A stretch of DNA of 64,000 nt, from NCBI RefSeq assembly GCF_002115755.1, contig NZ_JFKA01000003.1:1-64000 (forward strand). The letters run 5' to 3'. Of the stretch, positions 1 through 8,803 are shown one piece after another. Every line of letters begins with the position of its first letter. Positions within the stretch are counted from its first letter, which is position 1. The translations under genes and the position numbers were made by a program. The stretch is from Thalassospira mesophila (GTDB lineage: Bacteria; Pseudomonadota; Alphaproteobacteria; Rhodospirillales; Thalassospiraceae). The notes below the pieces were generated by a model. It saw only the letters and a list, made by a program, of their open reading frames with translations, had not been told where the DNA came from and did not search any database.

Positions 1-915
1 CGTCTGCCAGTCGGTGAACTGTGCATCGGACAATTCGACCAGTTCGGTTTCACCCGAATCAAGGACTTCCTTGCGTTGCTGTGCAGTCAGATCAGCCGAC
101 AGATCGTTGCCGTATTTGGTGGCTTCGGTCATTGCCTGGGTCAAGCCATCACGAATTTCCGGGTCCAGACCTTCCCACCATTTGGTCGAGGTAACGACCA
201 TATAGTCGAGCAAGCCATGGTTGGATTCAGTGATGTAATCCTGAACTTCGTAGAATTTCTGCGAATAGATGTTTGACCAGGTGTTTTCCTGACCATCAAC
301 AACGCCGGTCTGCAGGGCCGAATAGGTTTCCGAGAAAGCCATTTTCTGCGGGACGGCACCAACAGCTTCAAACTGTGCGGCAAGAACGTCCGAGCTTTGG
401 ATACGGAATTTCAGGCCTTTGGCATCGGTCGGTTCGCGCAGCGGCTTGTTGGCGGAAAGCTGCTTGAGACCATTGTGCCAATAGCCAACGCCGGTCAGGC
501 CCTTGCTTGACATCGAGTTAAACAGGCCCTTGCCATCGTCGCTGTCCTGGAAGCAGGAAACGGCATTCATGTCTTTAAACAGGAATGGCAGGTCGTAAAT
601 GCCAAGTTTTTTGGTCCATTTGCCAAATTTGGCAAGTGACGGTGCGCCAAACTGAACATCGCCGCGCAGAATGGCCGGCAAAACCTTGTCGTCGTCAAAA
701 AGCTGGGAGTTCGGATAGATTTCGACTTTGACCTTGTCGCCCAGAATTTCTTCTGCACGCTTTTTGAAATAGTCAGCTGCTTTACCCTTCGGGGTGTTCG
801 GGGCAACAACGTGGGCGAATTTGATGATTTCCTGAGCCGAGGCATGGTAGGCCATGCCAAGACCAGCCATCATGGCAACGCTTGCAATCAGAATCTTTTT
901 GGTAACCGGACGCAT
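1..915 (-). CDS. dctP: TRAP transporter C4-dicarboxylate-type solute-binding protein DctP (C-terminus outside window)
   Basis: Periplasmic binding protein of a TRAP transporter, which delivers C4-dicarboxylates or similar organic acids to the DctQM membrane subunits. The first 305 residues are visible; family members are usually about 330 long. A signal peptide covers residues 1-27 (KKILIASVAMM core, cleavage after ASA). Arg171 in the GLKFRIQ segment and Asn211 in GQENTW match the conserved carboxylate-binding region of the DctP family. The ATG at 913-915 follows a GGGAG ribosome site. The genes for the permease subunits would lie to the left of the window. A sigma-54 promoter with two upstream sites precedes it, and dctD and dctB lie just upstream in the same direction. 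The family is certain; the exact substrate is inferred from the DctB/DctD context. Confidence 0.93.
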   Translation of the reverse strand, partial: MRPVTKKILIASVAMMAGLGMAYHASAQEIIKFAHVVAPNTPKGKAADYFKKRAEEILGDKVKVEIYPNSQLFDDDKVLPAILRGDVQFGAPSLAKFGKWTKKLGIYDLPFLFKDMNAVSCFQDSDDGKGLFNSMSSKGLTGVGYWHNGLKQLSANKPLREPTDAKGLKFRIQSSDVLAAQFEAVGAVPQKMAFSETYSALQTGVVDGQENTWSNIYSQKFYEVQDYITESNHGLLDYMVVTSTKWWEGLDPEIRDGLTQAMTEATKYGNDLSADLTAQQRKEVLDSGETELVELSDAQFTDWQT

Positions 916-1009
916 ATATATTCTCCCTAAAAGCTTAATGCGTTTTCCCAATAGTGCGCCATTGAATCGGCGTCATTCTATCCCGCCGTAACAGGCGCTG
1001 CCCATTGTA

Positions 1010-1025
1010 AGCAACATTCGGGCCA
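1010..1025 (-). promoter_or_regulatory. Sigma-54 (RpoN) promoter of dctP
   Basis: On the minus strand the sequence reads TGGCCCGAATGTTGCT. This fits the -24/-12 consensus TGGCACG-N4-TTGCW at all but one defined position and keeps the invariant GG and GC dinucleotides with correct spacing. Transcription would start near 998, about 85 bases before the dctP start codon. DctD, encoded immediately upstream, is a sigma-54 activator, so the context agrees. Confidence 0.82.
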
Positions 1026-1113
1026 GTTTGCTGTTCGCGCTATAACCATAAAGCATATCAGGTATTTGGCTTGCTTTTGGCTTATGGTGCATTGCAGCGT
1101 AAGCTGTTATTTT

Positions 1114-1131
1114 TGTTATGATTTCCGCACA
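1114..1131 (-). promoter_or_regulatory. Promoter-proximal DctD-type activator site (imperfect)
   Basis: An 18-base element with one good half (CCGCACA at 1125-1131) and a degenerate other half (TGTTAT). It has the same length and right-hand half as the better palindrome at 1146-1163, and their starts are 32 bases apart, about three helical turns. A tandem strong/weak pair upstream of a sigma-54 promoter is the arrangement known for DctD in rhizobia. The binding itself is inferred. Confidence 0.5.
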
Positions 1132-1145
1132 AAGCAAATCTAATA

Positions 1146-1163
1146 TGTGCGGTTTTTCGCACA
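1146..1163 (-). promoter_or_regulatory. Promoter-distal DctD-type activator site (perfect palindrome arms)
   Basis: TGTGCG-GTTTTT-CGCACA: a perfect 6-base inverted repeat with a 6-base centre, about 120-150 bases upstream of the sigma-54 promoter on the minus strand. Size, spacing and position fit an enhancer site for the DctD activator. A further inverted repeat CCCACA-N7-TGTGGG lies at 1187-1205. Confidence 0.6.
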
Positions 1164-1453
1164 GTGTTTTCGCGCTTTTCGGAAACCCCACACACAGCAT
1201 GTGGGAAAATTCGCCGAAATACCAACGAAAAAAGGTCTAAATTATGCGCGCGGAGGTTTTGTTCGGCCTGTGGATGCGGGGCGGGTGCGGGTTGGGAGAA
1301 GCCCGGTCAGGTTGGGGTTGCTTTTATGGGGCCGCGAGGCCGTTTAAAACGCGGTGACGTGGCAGTGCACCCCCGCATTTGCCCGCTGTCACCGTGGCCA
1401 CACACCAAATTGGCGGCGTGGGCCGATACGTCGTTATGCCAGAAGCAACCGGG
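1164..1453. other. Non-coding part of the dctD-dctP intergenic region
   Basis: No convincing gene. It holds the inverted repeat CCCACA/TGTGGG at 1187-1205 and a longer inverted repeat CGGTGAC (1352-1358) / GTCACCG (1388-1394) that could fold in the dctD 3' region but lacks a T-run. No typical intrinsic terminator for dctD was seen. Confidence 0.4.
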
Positions 1454-2812
1454 CTATTCTGTGTCGGCCCGGTTGCGGAAACTGGCGGGAGAAATATCGT
1501 ATTTTGCCAGCTTGTCGTAAAAGGTTTTACGTGGCACCCCAAGGGTGGAAACCGTGGCGGTGACGTTGCCGCCATGTTTGCGCAAGGCATCGCAGATCAG
1601 GTTTTTTTCAAATGCTTCGACCTGGCGGGGCAAGGGCAGGGTGGGGTCGGTTTCGCCGGTGGCGTCATTTGCCAGGGTATCAAGGCCCAGAACCCGGCGT
1701 TCGGCGGCATTGCGCAGTTCGCGCACATTGCCTGGCCAGTCATAACTGGAAAAACGCGCCAGTTCCTGCGGGTTTAACGGGTCAAAGCTGCGGCCAAAGC
1801 GGTCTTCGGCCTGTTTGAGGAAATGTGCAAACAATAGCGGGATATCATCCTTGCGATCCCGCAGCGGCGGGATATGCAGTTGAACCACATTGAGGCGGTA
1901 ATAAAGATCCTCGCGAAACGCGCCGCGCGTTGCGGCATCGCGCAGGTCAACCTTGGTGGCGGCCACCACGCGCAAGTCAATCGGTTGCACGGTGTTTGAC
2001 CCCAGCCGTTCGAGGGCGCGTTCCTGCAAAACCCGCAACAATTTTACCTGCAACGATAATGGCATGCTTTCGATTTCATCCAGAAAGACCGTGCCTTTGT
2101 GGGCAAATTCAAATTTGCCAATCCGTTTGCGATCCGCCCCGGTAAAGGCCCCGGCTTCGTGGCCGAAAAGTTCGGATTCAATCAGGTTTTCGGGCACCGC
2201 CCCGCAATTAATGGCAACAAATGGCCCGCTGCGCCCCGACATATCGTGCAGGGTGCGCGCGACAACTTCCTTGCCTGCCCCGGTTTCGCCGTTGATCAGG
2301 ACATGGGCATTGGTGGTGGCGATATTGCCAATCAGCCCGCGCAGTTTTTCCATTGCCGGGGTACGGCCAATCAACCCGTTGCTGGCGGGAATGTGGCGGG
2401 CCAGTTCGGCCTTTAAGGCGCGGTTTTCGCTGATCAGGCGGCGATTCGCGCAGGCGCGACGGACAATGTCGATAAAATAATCCGGCGCGAACGGCTTTTC
2501 GATAAAATCAAAGGCACCACTGCGCATGGCCTTCACCGCGGTTGCCACATCGCCATGCCCGGTGACCAGAATAACCGGCAGGTCGGGGTCAATGGCAATG
2601 GTGTGCTCAAGCAATTCCATGCCGCTCATTTTGGGCATGCGAATGTCGGTCACCAGAATGCCGGGCCAGCCTTTGGCGATGCGGTCACGGGCCAGTTCGG
2701 GGCGCTCAAAACATTCGACCGGAATATCTGCCAGTTCCAGTGTTTGCTGTGCGGCTTCCCGCACATCGGCATCATCGTCAACAAACATCACATGTTCGCA
2801 GGGGTGGGTCAC
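1454..2812 (-). CDS. dctD: C4-dicarboxylate response regulator, sigma-54 activator DctD
   Basis: NtrC-family activator of 452 residues. The N-terminal receiver domain (about 1-125) has the acidic pocket at Asp12-Asp14 and the phosphoacceptor Asp56 in TDIRMP. The central AAA+ domain (about 145-370) has the Walker A motif GETGAGKE and the GAFTGA loop that contacts sigma-54. The C-terminus carries a Fis-type helix-turn-helix (GGNVTATVSTLGVPRKTFYDKL). The start is GTG at 2812, which overlaps the dctB stop as GTGA and has AGGA nine bases upstream, so translation is coupled to the kinase gene. It most likely activates dctP through the sigma-54 promoter at 1010-1025. Confidence 0.93.
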   Translation of the reverse strand: MTHPCEHVMFVDDDADVREAAQQTLELADIPVECFERPELARDRIAKGWPGILVTDIRMPKMSGMELLEHTIAIDPDLPVILVTGHGDVATAVKAMRSGAFDFIEKPFAPDYFIDIVRRACANRRLISENRALKAELARHIPASNGLIGRTPAMEKLRGLIGNIATTNAHVLINGETGAGKEVVARTLHDMSGRSGPFVAINCGAVPENLIESELFGHEAGAFTGADRKRIGKFEFAHKGTVFLDEIESMPLSLQVKLLRVLQERALERLGSNTVQPIDLRVVAATKVDLRDAATRGAFREDLYYRLNVVQLHIPPLRDRKDDIPLLFAHFLKQAEDRFGRSFDPLNPQELARFSSYDWPGNVRELRNAAERRVLGLDTLANDATGETDPTLPLPRQVEAFEKNLICDALRKHGGNVTATVSTLGVPRKTFYDKLAKYDISPASFRNRADTE

Positions 2813-5049
2813 CGGTTATCCTTTGGTCGCAGCACAGATCGAAACACGCCTGTTCCCACCCCATGCACGCCCGTTGCCGTGATGGTTGATGGGGTGGAGG
2901 TGTTTTTTTCGGTTAGCAGTGCAAATTCATGGACGGGTGTTTTAGCACCGGCTTTGCCCGCCGTCGAGCCTGCCGCGCCATTGTATTGGTCATTGCGCCG
3001 GTCATTGCCGGTGCCGGTTTTGTCAGAAGGGCGCAATTCGACAATGAAACACGCCCCGCCATCGGGGGCGGGCAGGTTTTCCGCCCGGATGGTGCCGCCA
3101 AAACTGCGCAAGATACCGTAACAAATTGACAGGCCCAGCCCCAGACCATCGCCAAACTGTTTGGTGGTAAAAAACGGGTCAAACAGTTGCGGCATGGTTT
3201 GATCGGAAATGCCCGATCCGTTATCTGATACGCTGACAAATATCCGATCCGCGCCACGCGTGATGTTGAGCGTAATTCGTGCATCATCCTGGTCGCGGCT
3301 GGCATCGGCGGCGTTGGTCAGCAAATTGACAAAAACCTGTTCAAGCTGGGTTTCCTCGGCGGTGACAAAAATGCTGTGATCGGGGCGCGGGAAATCGATC
3401 ACGGCATTGGCAACCCGGCCTGTTTCGCGCACCAGATCGACGGCCTTTTGAATGGCATGGGCCACATCAACCGGGCCGCTGTGATATTCGGGGCGGCGTG
3501 CGAATGTTTTTAAATGGTTGGTAATGCGCCCCATGCGTTCGGTCAGTTCGGAAATGCGGGTTAAATTGCGTTCCACCGGTTCGGTCTGGCCACGGGCAAA
3601 AAACTGGCGGGCGTTATCGGCATAGCTGCGAATGGCGGTTAGCGGCTGGTTTATTTCATGGGCAATACCGGCCGACATTTGGCCAAGGGCGGCGAGTTTG
3701 CCCGCCTGCACCAGGTCGGCCTGGGCGGTGCGCAGGGCATCTTCGGTGCGCTGGCGTTCGGTAATTTCTTCGGCCAGCCGCACATTGGTGTTCATTAAAT
3801 CAGCGGTGCGCAGTTTTACCTGATGTTCAAGTTCACGCTGTGACCAGTCGCGAATTTCAAGCTGTTCGAGCATGGCACGCCGACGCTGTAACAGCATAAA
3901 AATTGTGCCCATAATAATAATGTGGATGGCACCGGCAATAAAGGCGGCCGCCAGAATGGACTGGTCCAGCACGGTTTTGTCGGTGAGCAAAAATATGCGC
4001 CAGCCCTGACGGGGCAGGGTGCTGCCGATGGTCAGGTATCGGGTGGTGGCGGGGGCTCTGGCCGATGCCGTCTGGCTGCCATCCGGCCCGGGCGGCGGAA
4101 ACCCGGCCACTGAATTTCCCAAAGGGGCTGTGTGGAGTTTGGCCGGTTTCAGTGGCGGGGCGGCAATGTTTGTGCTGTTTACATCATTGGGGCGGTCGTC
4201 GCTGACGGGGGTGTCGTGCTCGACCGGGGTTTCGGTGGGAATTGATGCCAGTTCCAGCGTTGACATAACCCCGTCGCGCGGCCAGTCGCCCTTGGTTACC
4301 GGCATGGCGGTGAGCGGGTATTCGCCATATTTGCGCGATTTTAAAATATTGCGGCGTTGACCATCGGGCAGGCCGCGCAAATCGCGAAAGCGCCATTCCG
4401 GGTGCGATGAAATAATGACGATGCCGTTTTCATCTTCGACCAAAACACTTTCGCCACCCCGCGCCCAGCGGTTAACCAGCGTTTCAAGATGGGTTTTCAC
4501 CACCATGACCCCGGCAATGTCGCGGCCATTGGTTAAAACCGGGTGGGAAATGTAATATCCTGGCACGTTTGAGGTGATGCCAAAGGCAAAATAATGCCCG
4601 GTATTGCCGCCCATCGCCTGTTTGAAATAGGGGCGAAACCCAAAATTGCGGCCAACAAAGGATGCATTGCTGTTCCAGTTACTTGCCGCAATGGTTTCGC
4701 CGGTATTATCCATAAAATAAATATCTGACGCACCACTGTCAGCCGCCAGTTTTTCCAGATAGCGGTTTACTTCGTTGGTATCTTCGGCAGTGGGGTGGTG
4801 CATGCCCGCCAGGGCAAGAATGCGCTTGTCCGATGCCAGCGTGATCGGCAGGTATTCGTGTTCCTTGATCGCCCCTTGCAGGTTGGAACGATAAAGTTCC
4901 AGCTTGTTGCGGCCTTCTTCTTCCAGCGTCACAATGCGGGTTTCGCGCCAGCCCTGCATGCTGATAAAAACGGTGACGGGCAACAAAAGCAACATGCCCA
5001 CCAGCACAAGGCGCGCACTGCGGCGAACGGATTGCGACGTTTTTAACAT
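2809..5049 (-). CDS. dctB: C4-dicarboxylate sensor histidine kinase DctB
   Basis: Membrane histidine kinase, 746 residues from the ATG at 5049. A GTG at 5091 would add 14 residues but lacks a ribosome site. An N-terminal membrane helix (about 13-32) and a second helix (about 363-387) bracket a periplasmic PDC sensor domain. A coiled linker leads to the H-box GIAHEINQPL with His464, then the N-box NLLTNAADAS, the G1 box VSDNGSGIS and the G2 box GLGLGLS. Two oddities stand out. About 70 residues rich in Pro, Ser and Thr interrupt the sensor domain near residues 266-334, and a tail of about 60 Gly/Thr/Ala-rich residues follows the ATPase domain. It forms a coupled operon with dctD. Confidence 0.9.
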   Translation of the reverse strand: MLKTSQSVRRSARLVLVGMLLLLPVTVFISMQGWRETRIVTLEEEGRNKLELYRSNLQGAIKEHEYLPITLASDKRILALAGMHHPTAEDTNEVNRYLEKLAADSGASDIYFMDNTGETIAASNWNSNASFVGRNFGFRPYFKQAMGGNTGHYFAFGITSNVPGYYISHPVLTNGRDIAGVMVVKTHLETLVNRWARGGESVLVEDENGIVIISSHPEWRFRDLRGLPDGQRRNILKSRKYGEYPLTAMPVTKGDWPRDGVMSTLELASIPTETPVEHDTPVSDDRPNDVNSTNIAAPPLKPAKLHTAPLGNSVAGFPPPGPDGSQTASARAPATTRYLTIGSTLPRQGWRIFLLTDKTVLDQSILAAAFIAGAIHIIIMGTIFMLLQRRRAMLEQLEIRDWSQRELEHQVKLRTADLMNTNVRLAEEITERQRTEDALRTAQADLVQAGKLAALGQMSAGIAHEINQPLTAIRSYADNARQFFARGQTEPVERNLTRISELTERMGRITNHLKTFARRPEYHSGPVDVAHAIQKAVDLVRETGRVANAVIDFPRPDHSIFVTAEETQLEQVFVNLLTNAADASRDQDDARITLNITRGADRIFVSVSDNGSGISDQTMPQLFDPFFTTKQFGDGLGLGLSICYGILRSFGGTIRAENLPAPDGGACFIVELRPSDKTGTGNDRRNDQYNGAAGSTAGKAGAKTPVHEFALLTEKNTSTPSTITATGVHGVGTGVFRSVLRPKDNR

Positions 5050-5288
5050 GCGGCGGACATTTCCCGGGTTTATCGGCACTGTTATTGGCACAGCAGAACG
5101 GTTTGGCGGCTGGTCTGTAATATGCCCTGTTTACGCCAGTCTTGCGATAGTTTCATCCCTGTTTGCGCACGGTCATGCGAATGACGCTTCATTGCAATGA
5201 TGTTGCGGGGGCTGGTAATTGTTTTTGCCTGTTTTATAACAGGGGGGATGGGCCACGTTCTGGCTGCCACGCGATGATGTGGGAAATA

Positions 5289-6323
5289 ATGACAGATAGC
5301 GCAATGACCGAAACCGGGCAAAACCGGATCTGGGTTCTGGCCGATGATCGGCCGGGCAATGTCAATCAGGCAGTTGGCGTGGCCGAGGCCATGGCATATC
5401 CGTTTGAACGCATCGATATTTCCTATAGCAGTGCCGCGCGATTGCCTAATTTTATCCGCCGGGCATCCTTGCTGGGGATAACCCCGCGATCGCGCGAGAA
5501 ACTGCATGCGCCGTGGCCGGAACTGGTGATTGCGGCGGGCCGCCGAACCGCCCCGGTGGCGCGCTGGATCAAACGGCAAAGCGGGGGCAAAACCCGGATT
5601 TGCCAGATCATGCGGCCCGATGGCGGCGAGAAGGATTTTGACCTTATCGCTGTTCCCGCCCATGACGGCGTAAAACCTTCTGAAAACGTTTTGGAAATTC
5701 CCGGTGCGCCGCACCGTATCAGTGAAACCCGGCTGGTGCTGGAAGGCAAGGCATGGCAGGGAAAATTCCACGGGATGCCTCATCCGCTAATCGCTTTGAT
5801 TGTCGGGGGCAGTACCAAAAAAACCACCTTCACCGCCGCCATGGCCCGGGATGTGACGAAAACGGCGATTAACGCGGCGCGCAACAGTGGCGGGTCGTTG
5901 CTGGTTACCACCAGCCGCCGCACCGGGCGCGATAATGAAAGCCTGATGGCCGGATTGCTTGAAAAATCAGGCGTGCCGTTTCACCTGCATGGCTGGAACA
6001 GCACCGACGACAACCCGTATTTCGGGTTTTTGGCACTGGCCGATATTTTAATTGTGACGGGCGATTCCGTTTCAATGTGTTGCGAGGCCTGTGCAGCCTA
6101 TGGCGGGGTTTATATTTATGCCCCCGATGGCATTGCCGCCCCGCGCCATCGTCGCCTGCATCAAAACCTGTTTGATCGTGGCTATGCCCGGCCTTTGGGG
6201 CAGGGGGCACCGTCTGGCGATGCGCAAGGGCCCGCGAAGCTGGAAGTTTTTCGGCATCCGTCATTGCAGCCCGCACGGCTGGTGGCACAGCGCTGCCTGG
6301 AGCTGATTGGCGAACGGGGCTGA
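5289..6323 (+). CDS. Mitochondrial fission ELM1 family protein (COG3660)
   Basis: A 344-residue cytosolic protein of the ELM1-like family, which is common in alphaproteobacteria and related to the plant ELM1 protein. Its bacterial function is not established. Family hallmarks are the N-terminal WVLADDRPGNVNQA, the middle LIALIVGGSTK, and TTSRRTG and LIVTGDSVSM in the C-terminal half, a layout resembling nucleotide-sugar-using transferases. The frame is open from 5163, but the ATG at 5289 (MTDSAM) has a GGGA site and puts the conserved region near the start. It is divergent from dctB with about 240 bases between, and nothing nearby hints at its role. Confidence 0.85.
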   Translation: MTDSAMTETGQNRIWVLADDRPGNVNQAVGVAEAMAYPFERIDISYSSAARLPNFIRRASLLGITPRSREKLHAPWPELVIAAGRRTAPVARWIKRQSGGKTRICQIMRPDGGEKDFDLIAVPAHDGVKPSENVLEIPGAPHRISETRLVLEGKAWQGKFHGMPHPLIALIVGGSTKKTTFTAAMARDVTKTAINAARNSGGSLLVTTSRRTGRDNESLMAGLLEKSGVPFHLHGWNSTDDNPYFGFLALADILIVTGDSVSMCCEACAAYGGVYIYAPDGIAAPRHRRLHQNLFDRGYARPLGQGAPSGDAQGPAKLEVFRHPSLQPARLVAQRCLELIGERG

Positions 6324-6476
6324 TCGGCATTTTGGGGCCCTGCAACGCGGTGCATGACCGACAGTTTGGAATTTAATTCGCAGCGCTTGTCCTTGCATGA
6401 TTTCAGAATACACATAGGTTTCGGGTTGAAAAGAAGCGGGCGAAAGACCGCGAAAAAATCAACAAGGAGACTATGG

Positions 6477-7304
6477 ATGCATAACGTAAAAGCCAATGGT
6501 GCCGATATCCCCGCTTTGGGGTTTGGCACGTTCCGCATGCCGGGCGAAGATGTGTTGCGCATTGTGCCCAAGGCACTTGACGTTGGCTTTCGCCACATCG
6601 ACACCGCACAGATTTATGGCAACGAAGCCGAAGTGGGCAGCGCCATTGCCGGGTCATCCGTATCGCGCCACGATATTTTCCTGACCACCAAAGTGTGGGT
6701 CGACAAATTCCGCCATGACGATTTTATCGCCTCGGTCGAGGAAAGCCTGAAAAAGCTTAAAACCGACTATGTTGATTTGTTGTTGTTGCATTGGCCGAAA
6801 ATGGACGTGCCGCTGGCCGAGCAGATTGGTGCCCTTAACGAAGTGCGCAAGGCAGGCAAGGTGCGCCATATCGGGGTCAGTAATTATAGCACCCAACTGA
6901 TGGCCGATGCCGTAGCACTTAGCGATGCCCCGATTGTGACCAACCAGATCGAGGTTCATCCCTATATTGATCAGTCAAAAGTAATTGCTGCCGCAAAAGA
7001 GACAGGAATGTCGATTACATCCTATTACGCCATGGCCGATGGCAAGGTGTTTGACGACGATGTTTTGAAGGAATTTGGGGCCAAATATGGAAAATCCGTT
7101 GCGCAAATCGTTTTGCGCTGGGTGATCCAGCAAGATGGCCTGATTGCGCTTTCCAAAACCGTGGGCGAAAAACGGGTGGTGGAAAATTTCGATATCTTTG
7201 ATTTTGAAATTTCGACAGCCGATATGCAGGCGATATCGGCACTGGCACGGCCAAATGGCCGGATTGTCAGCCCCGATGGTCTTGCCCCGGTATGGGATAA
7301 CTGA
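6477..7304 (+). CDS. Aldo/keto reductase (2,5-diketo-D-gluconate reductase type)
   Basis: NADPH-dependent reductase of the AKR superfamily, 276 residues. The catalytic tetrad is visible: Asp in RHIDTAQIYGNE, its Tyr, Lys in FLTTKVW and His in LLLHWP. GVSNYS follows, and a C-terminal nucleotide-binding segment (IALSKTVGEKRVVENF) is present. It resembles the DkgB branch acting on small aldehydes and methylglyoxal; the substrate is not predictable here. An ATG at 6473 leads to a stop after three codons. The ATG at 6477 is in frame and seven bases after an AGGAG site, so it decides the start. A strong terminator follows. Confidence 0.9.
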   Translation: MHNVKANGADIPALGFGTFRMPGEDVLRIVPKALDVGFRHIDTAQIYGNEAEVGSAIAGSSVSRHDIFLTTKVWVDKFRHDDFIASVEESLKKLKTDYVDLLLLHWPKMDVPLAEQIGALNEVRKAGKVRHIGVSNYSTQLMADAVALSDAPIVTNQIEVHPYIDQSKVIAAAKETGMSITSYYAMADGKVFDDDVLKEFGAKYGKSVAQIVLRWVIQQDGLIALSKTVGEKRVVENFDIFDFEISTADMQAISALARPNGRIVSPDGLAPVWDN

Positions 7305-7329
7305 TTTGCCCCAGGCAATCAGGCTGCGG

Positions 7330-7366
7330 GGACTGGCGGTTTAAGTACCGCCAGTCCTTGTTTTTT
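7330..7366 (+). terminator. Rho-independent terminator after the aldo/keto reductase gene
   Basis: Perfect 11-base stem GGACTGGCGGT/ACCGCCAGTCC (7330-7340, 7347-7357) with a 6-base loop, followed by TTGTTTTTT. It lies between the convergent reductase gene and hemN, and the T-run is on the plus side only. Confidence 0.9.
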
Positions 7367-7368
7367 GA

Positions 7369-8721
7369 TCATACCGCCTGGGAATGGCGGTTTTGGCTGT
7401 GATCTAAAAAAGTATCAAACACCGCACAAACGGCGCGCACCAGCGGCCGACCGGCGGGCGTTACGGTGACGGTGTTGCCGTTAACCGTGGCAATTTCATC
7501 GACCGCCATTTTGCCAATTTCACCCAGTTCGTCGGCAAAGCGCGAAACCGGCACATTGTGAAGCGCACAAACTTCATCAAGATCAACCGAAAGATGGCAC
7601 ATCAACTCGTTGATGACATCACGGCGGATGCGGTCTTCGTCTGTAATGGCGATGCCTTTTTCAATCGCCATCAGGCCATCTTCAACAGAGCGTTTCCAGC
7701 GGGCCAAAGCCGGGTCGTTCTGCGCATATCCTTGCGGTAGCGACGAAATCGCCGACGGCCCCATGCCAATCAGGGCTTCGGCACGATCGGTGGTGTAACC
7801 CTGGAAATTACGGTGCAAATCACCCGCCAGCATGGCCTGCGCCATTTCATCGTCGGCACGGGCAAAATGGTCCAGTCCGATGGCAACATAGCCATGTTTG
7901 GCAAGCTGCTTTTGAATGGCATCATATTGCGCCCAGCGTTCCGATGTGCCCGGCAGGGCTTCGGTCGGGATCAGGTTCTGGTGTTTTTTCATCCATGGCA
8001 CATGGGCATAGCCAAATACCGATAACCGGTCAGGGTTCAGCGTTACGGTTTTATCCACTGTATTCATCACGCCATCGATGGTTTGAAACGGCAGGCCATA
8101 CATCAAATCAACATTGATGCCGGTCATGCCGCGCTCGCGCAAACCGGCCACCACACCGGCAACCAGTTCAAACGATTGCACGCGGTTAACCGCCTTTTGC
8201 ACAGTGTCGTTAAAATCCTGCACCCCGATGCTGGACCGGGTAAAGCCGCAATCGCGCATAGCATCCATAAAATCGGGCTTGGCGGTGCGCGGGTCCATTT
8301 CAATGGCAATTTCGGCATCGGGCAAAATGTTAAAACCGTTTTGGATGTCACCCATAATGGTGCGCAAATGATCGGCACTTAAAATGGTGGGGCTGCCACC
8401 GCCAAAATGAATATGGGCCACCGGATATTTGCCGGGCAGGGCGGAAAGCACATTTTTAATCTCGGCGCGCAGCACATCAACATAGCTGCCTACCGGGCCG
8501 TAATGCTTGGTGATTTTGGTGTTGCAGCCACAAAACCAGCACATTTCTTCGCAATAGGGCACATGGAAATAAAGCGATAATGGCTGGGTTTGATCGAGTT
8601 CCGATAACCAGCGCCGATAAACCACACCATTTACCGCCGGGCTGAAATGCGGGGCGGTGGGATAGCTGGTATAGCGCGGCAGGCGTAAATCGTATTTCTG
8701 ATGCAGGGCGGTGGATGTCAT
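7369..8721 (-). CDS. hemN: Oxygen-independent coproporphyrinogen III oxidase
   Basis: Radical SAM enzyme that converts coproporphyrinogen III to protoporphyrinogen IX when oxygen is scarce. It is 450 residues from the ATG at 8721, close to the usual 457. The cluster motif CEEMCWFCGC (CxxxCxxC) is near residue 55, preceded by YFHVPY, and the SAM-binding HFGGGSPT follows. The C-terminal HemN domain is complete. The frame extends to 8763, but an FNR-type box centred at 8788 would place a class II start of transcription near 8747. That leaves only the 8721 start, with GAGG upstream, on the message. Confidence 0.93.
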   Translation of the reverse strand: MTSTALHQKYDLRLPRYTSYPTAPHFSPAVNGVVYRRWLSELDQTQPLSLYFHVPYCEEMCWFCGCNTKITKHYGPVGSYVDVLRAEIKNVLSALPGKYPVAHIHFGGGSPTILSADHLRTIMGDIQNGFNILPDAEIAIEMDPRTAKPDFMDAMRDCGFTRSSIGVQDFNDTVQKAVNRVQSFELVAGVVAGLRERGMTGINVDLMYGLPFQTIDGVMNTVDKTVTLNPDRLSVFGYAHVPWMKKHQNLIPTEALPGTSERWAQYDAIQKQLAKHGYVAIGLDHFARADDEMAQAMLAGDLHRNFQGYTTDRAEALIGMGPSAISSLPQGYAQNDPALARWKRSVEDGLMAIEKGIAITDEDRIRRDVINELMCHLSVDLDEVCALHNVPVSRFADELGEIGKMAVDEIATVNGNTVTVTPAGRPLVRAVCAVFDTFLDHSQNRHSQAV

Positions 8722-8781
8722 GGCAAATCTGGCCTCATCAATGTGATGACGCGTTTTTTGCATTATTCCAAATCTACCGCC

Positions 8782-8795
8782 TTGATATGCGTCAA
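8782..8795 (-). promoter_or_regulatory. FNR/Anr-type box in the hemN promoter
   Basis: TTGAT-ATGC-GTCAA, one mismatch from the FNR consensus TTGAT-N4-ATCAA. It lies 60 bases upstream of the chosen hemN start. hemN is a classic target of oxygen-sensing FNR-family activators, so anaerobic induction is inferred. Confidence 0.75.
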
Positions 8796-8803
8796 GATAA
8801 GGA

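Noticed and set aside
5082-5783. 233-codon minus-strand frame at the ELM1-family gene
   Set aside because: It overlaps the well-supported plus-strand gene and has no recognisable domain.
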